Origin: DATLZC01 sp037444005
GTDB taxonomy: Bacteria; Chloroflexota; Dehalococcoidia; DSTF01; JACRBR01
Length of the DNA: 7,544 nt
Direction of reading: 5' to 3'
NCBI GenBank assembly: GCA_037444005.1
Contig: JBBING010000101.1
Span: 1 to 7,544, forward strand
Notes under the pieces: model-generated
The model's input: the letters and a program-made list of their open reading frames with translations, nothing else
Database searches by the model: none
Told to the model about the DNA's origin: nothing
Made by a program: the position numbers and the translations under genes
Shown: one piece after another, positions 6,253-7,544 of the stretch
How positions within the stretch are numbered: the stretch's first letter is position 1
Layout of the letters: each line of letters begins with the position of its first letter

Positions 6253-7086
6253 TCAGACGGGGACGGCCGTAGCGAACAGGACGCCGCGGGCCAGCACCTC
6301 GCCCGCCAGCGCCGCGCCCATCGCGATGTAGAGCAGCCCGGTCGCCGACATCATCGACGACTCCCGGCTCGACAGGTGCGCCATGCCGACGCACGCCCCG
6401 GCCAGCGCCAGCCCGACCCCTGCCCGGAGCCAGAGCGCGGGATTGGCTGCGAGCCCCTCCCCGAACACCGTCGTCACGTCGAGCGCCACGTCGACTGGCA
6501 TCGCGAGGTTGAGGGCCATGAGCGCCGCCTGGGCCACGAGCGCTCCCAGCGCGAGAAGGGTCAGTTCGTTCAGAGGCCGGTTGGAGAGGCGCGGCGTGAC
6601 CAGGTACCAGTGACCGAGCACCATGGCCAGCGTGACGCCGCCGGTGGCGAGCCCGCCGAGCCACGCGCTCGCGAGCATCGCCGGGAAGCTCCAGACCGGC
6701 GCCGCGAAGGCGTAGGCGAGCCACGAAAGCGCCGCGAGCCCGCAGGCGACGCCAGCGGCGCCCGTCGGGAGCGCGGCATGCCGCCTACCGCCCAGCGTCA
6801 GCGCCGTGTAGATCGCCGCAAACGCGAAGAACGCCAGAACCAGCCACCAGGCCCCGTCCAGACCGGCGTCGCGCACGGGATAGCCGCTGGCGATCTCGTC
6901 GCGCGCCATCCACCAGCCCAGGGGCAGGGTCAGCGCCGCAATGGCGGCCGTCTGGACGGCGCAGTACTTCACGAAGCTCCGTTCGACCAGGCCACGAGCG
7001 TCGGCGAACAGCAAGACGGCGAGCGATCCGACGCTGAGCTCGGCGAGCAGCAGGTATACGGCGTACGGCAGCGCGTCAATGTTCAC
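6253..7086 (-). CDS. Eight-helix integral membrane protein, function unknown
   Basis: A 277-residue, very hydrophobic protein with about eight membrane segments (near 6-28, 41-59, 79-99, 108-128, 136-158, 173-194, 215-236 and 246-268). There is no cleavable signal peptide. The most distinctive stretch is GGLATGGVTLAMVLGHWYLVTP (144-165). Its histidine at the end of helix 5 (His159) is one of few polar residues there and could bind haem, metal or quinone. The closing block AGEVLARGVLFATAVP (261-276) and the opening YAVYLLLAELSVGSLAV faintly resemble NrfD/DmsC quinol-oxidoreductase membrane anchors, but I cannot assign the family. The start is a GTG at 7086, with a TATGAT box 11 bases upstream and only a weak GGGAA ribosome site. 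It is followed after 74 bases by the HxlR gene on the same strand. Confidence 0.88.
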   Translation of the reverse strand: MNIDALPYAVYLLLAELSVGSLAVLLFADARGLVERSFVKYCAVQTAAIAALTLPLGWWMARDEIASGYPVRDAGLDGAWWLVLAFFAFAAIYTALTLGGRRHAALPTGAAGVACGLAALSWLAYAFAAPVWSFPAMLASAWLGGLATGGVTLAMVLGHWYLVTPRLSNRPLNELTLLALGALVAQAALMALNLAMPVDVALDVTTVFGEGLAANPALWLRAGVGLALAGACVGMAHLSSRESSMMSATGLLYIAMGAALAGEVLARGVLFATAVPV

Positions 7087-7097
7087 GGATTCCCGAC

Positions 7098-7103
7098 ATC
7101 ATA
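7098..7103 (-). promoter_or_regulatory. -10 element of the membrane-protein gene
   Basis: Minus strand TATGAT (7103-7098) lies 11 bases before the GTG start, which would leave a leader of only a few bases. The same hexamer serves as the -10 box before the hydrolase gene. No good -35 box is seen at 16-18 bases (TCGCTC at 17), so an activator or an alternative sigma factor may be needed. Confidence 0.45.
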
Positions 7104-7181
7104 CGGGGACCCGGCCGCACGAGCGAGCGCACTGCCTGGTGAGCGACGGTAAGAGGCTGGTGAGAGGCGGCCCCGTATATG
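7098..7181. repeat. Inverted pair CAT(C)ATACGGGG / CCCCGTATATG around the membrane-protein promoter
   Basis: On the plus strand ATACGGGG (7101-7108) and CCCCGTAT (7171-7178) are perfect inverted copies 62 bases apart. Allowing one inserted base the match extends to CATcATACGGGG (7097-7108) against CCCCGTATATG (7171-7181). The proximal copy overlaps the -10 box of the membrane-protein gene. The distal copy also contains a small hairpin, CCGTA-TATG-TACGG (7173-7186). Paired operator half-sites that allow looping are one reading; a long-range RNA stem is another. Confidence 0.4.
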
Positions 7182-7216
7182 TACGGCGAGCAGTCGAGCA
7201 CTCTCGTCGGAGAGCC

Positions 7217-7254
7217 GCGGGGGCCGGCGAGAGGGCCTTTGGCCCGGCCCCCGC
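7217..7254. other. Perfect 11-base-pair stem-loop
   Basis: GCGGGGGCCGG (7217-7227) pairs without mismatch with CCGGCCCCCGC (7244-7254) around a 16-base loop. The loop holds a further GCC-TTT-GGC pairing. No T-tract follows on either strand, so it is not a standard intrinsic terminator. A small hairpin, CTCTC-GTCG-GAGAG (7201-7214), lies directly before it. Confidence 0.6.
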
Positions 7255-7286
7255 AGACGCCAACACACGAAAACACACAAAAAGAT

Positions 7287-7321
7287 GAGGGGCGGCACGG
7301 AGCGTGTCGTACCGCACCCTC
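7287..7321. other. Bulged 13-base-pair stem-loop
   Basis: GAGGG (7287-7291) pairs with CCCTC (7317-7321), GCGG (7292-7295) with CCGC (7312-7315) across a single bulged A (7316), and CACG (7296-7299) with CGTG (7303-7306) over the triloop GAG, leaving the bulge TCGTA (7307-7311). Continuous nested pairing with defined bulges is more typical of a folded RNA than of an operator. Confidence 0.5.
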
Positions 7322-7330
7322 GTCGGACAG

Positions 7331-7370
7331 CCGGTGGTAGCCAGAGAGGGCTGAAGAGAACTACCGCCGG
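7331..7370 (+). other. 10-base-pair stem-loop with purine-rich loop
   Basis: CCGGTGGTAG (7331-7340) pairs with CTACCGCCGG (7361-7370). Nine pairs are Watson-Crick and the single exception (T7335 with G7366) is a G-U wobble when the plus strand is transcribed. On the minus strand the same position would be an A-C mismatch, so the stem fits a plus-strand RNA better. The 20-base loop is purine-rich and could alternatively form AGCC/GGCT. It lies 10 bases after the bulged stem at 7287-7321. Confidence 0.5.
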
Positions 7371-7393
7371 CGTTCCCTATTATGCATTACCCG

Positions 7394-7507
7394 TCAAGTC
7401 CTGTCACCACGATGGCGTCTCAGAAATTCATGGTAGAGAAGGCTTGGTGTGGTGGAGTATGCCGGGCGAGCGGCGTTGGGGCTAGGGCGTGTACGGGTCC
7501 GGTACAT
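7394..7507 (-). CDS. Possible 37-residue small protein or leader peptide
   Basis: This minus-strand frame runs from an ATG at 7507 to a TGA at 7394-7396. It is the only start within reach of the perfect Shine-Dalgarno sequence at 7519-7529, at a long spacing of 12 bases. The product is basic and begins MYRTRTRPSPNAARP; it ends in RRHRGDRT and has no membrane helix or cysteine. The codon use is not biased to G/C endings as in the neighbouring genes, which argues against a conserved gene. It lies upstream of the membrane-protein gene on the same strand but over 300 bases away. An untranslated sequence is about as likely. Confidence 0.2.
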   Translation of the reverse strand: MYRTRTRPSPNAARPAYSTTPSLLYHEFLRRHRGDRT

Positions 7508-7516
7508 GCCGTACAC
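7489..7516. other. Perfect 8-base-pair inverted repeat near the window edge
   Basis: GTGTACGG (7489-7496) and CCGTACAC (7509-7516) are perfect inverted copies around a 12-base loop that contains a third GTAC. The element lies just downstream, on the minus strand, of the Shine-Dalgarno sequence at 7519-7529, so in a minus-strand message the stem would cover the possible start codon at 7507. It could be a regulatory hairpin or a palindromic binding site. Confidence 0.5.
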
Positions 7517-7518
7517 CT

Positions 7519-7529
7519 ACCTCCTTTCT
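7519..7529 (-). promoter_or_regulatory. Perfect minus-strand Shine-Dalgarno sequence
   Basis: AGAAAGGAGGT on the minus strand is complementary over 11 bases to the conserved 3' tail of bacterial 16S rRNA. Part of it can fold away in the small hairpin CTCC-AGAAA-GGAG (7533-7521). The nearest ATG is 12 bases beyond GGAGG, at 7507; a GTG lies only 3 bases beyond, which is too near. The match is striking, but chance or another use of the sequence cannot be excluded. Confidence 0.4.
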
Positions 7530-7544
7530 GGAGCATGGGTGGCA

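Larger units (their letters stand above)
7087..7544. other. 458-base intergenic region without a convincing gene, rich in stems
   Basis: No reading frame here has the G/C-ending codon use of the neighbouring genes. The left part (7087-7190) holds the membrane-protein promoter and the ATACGGGG inverted pair. The centre (about 7200-7370) holds three strong stems separated by a C- and A-rich spacer (7255-7286, with ACACGAAAAC and ACACAAAAAG in tandem). The part at 7371-7440 is less G+C-rich than the rest of the window (TATTATGCATTA at 7378-7389). The right edge has a stem at 7489-7516 and a minus-strand Shine-Dalgarno sequence at 7519-7529. I do not recognise a tRNA, tmRNA, SRP, RNase P or 6S RNA signature. 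Confidence 0.6.

Noticed and set aside
7217..7254. Intrinsic transcription terminator
   Set aside because: The stem is strong but no run of T follows on either strand. The T-rich stretch on the minus strand lies before the stem, not after it.
7301..7320. T-box-like AGGGTG...GGTAC on the minus strand
   Set aside because: The conserved T-box core (AGGGTGG then ACCGCG) is not matched in order, and no specifier stem or tRNA-related gene follows.
7285..7485. 66-residue plus-strand reading frame
   Set aside because: It has no ribosome site, it crosses two strong stems, and its codons (TTA, AGA, TCA, ATT) are unlike those of the real genes here.
7519..7529. ACCTCCTTTCT on the plus strand as the 3' end of a 16S rRNA gene
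   Set aside because: The conserved bases that should precede it (GGTGCGGCTGGATC and the GTAACAAGGTAGCCG helix) are absent, and nothing else upstream resembles 16S rRNA.
7412..7544. Plus-strand frame from an ATG at 7412, open to the end of the window
   Set aside because: No Shine-Dalgarno sequence or -10 box is suitably placed, only about half of the codons end in G or C, and it crosses the inverted repeat at 7489-7516. It cannot be fully excluded without sequence beyond the window.

Overview
The window is a compact stretch of very G+C-rich bacterial chromosome (roughly two thirds or more G+C by eye). Codons end almost always in G or C, and several candidate promoters have TAnnnT -10 elements lying 6 to 11 bases before a start codon. 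Together with the style of the NAD-dependent DNA ligase this points to a high-GC lineage such as Chloroflexota or Actinomycetota. That assignment is inference; there is no rRNA gene here to settle it.

Layout, left to right. Positions 1-168 are non-coding, with a two-copy direct repeat and a good promoter. An alpha/beta-fold hydrolase (169-1005, +) converges with only 6 bases to spare on a questin-oxidase-like protein (1012-2043, -). That gene diverges from ligA (2140-4197, +) across a 96-base region. ligA overlaps by 4 bases an unrecognised 269-residue protein (4194-5003, +), which is followed by hisA (5036-5773, +). hisA converges, 3 bases apart, on an HxlR-family regulator (5777-6178, -). 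Upstream of that regulator on the same strand lies an eight-helix membrane protein of unknown function (6253-7086, -). Positions 7087-7544 hold no convincing gene but are full of inverted repeats.

The genes do not form one pathway. ligA (replication and repair) and hisA (histidine biosynthesis) are housekeeping genes; hisA stands alone without other his genes. The unknown 4194-5003 gene is translationally coupled to ligA. HxlR has its own promoter and a candidate operator, and it may control itself or the neighbouring membrane protein. No transposase, integrase, tRNA, rRNA, CRISPR array or defence gene is seen.

The least explained parts are the structured 3' intergenic region (four strong stems, a diverged direct repeat, and a perfect Shine-Dalgarno sequence on the minus strand at the window edge), the membrane protein, and the ligA-coupled unknown gene. 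I found no clear evidence of a new multi-gene system.
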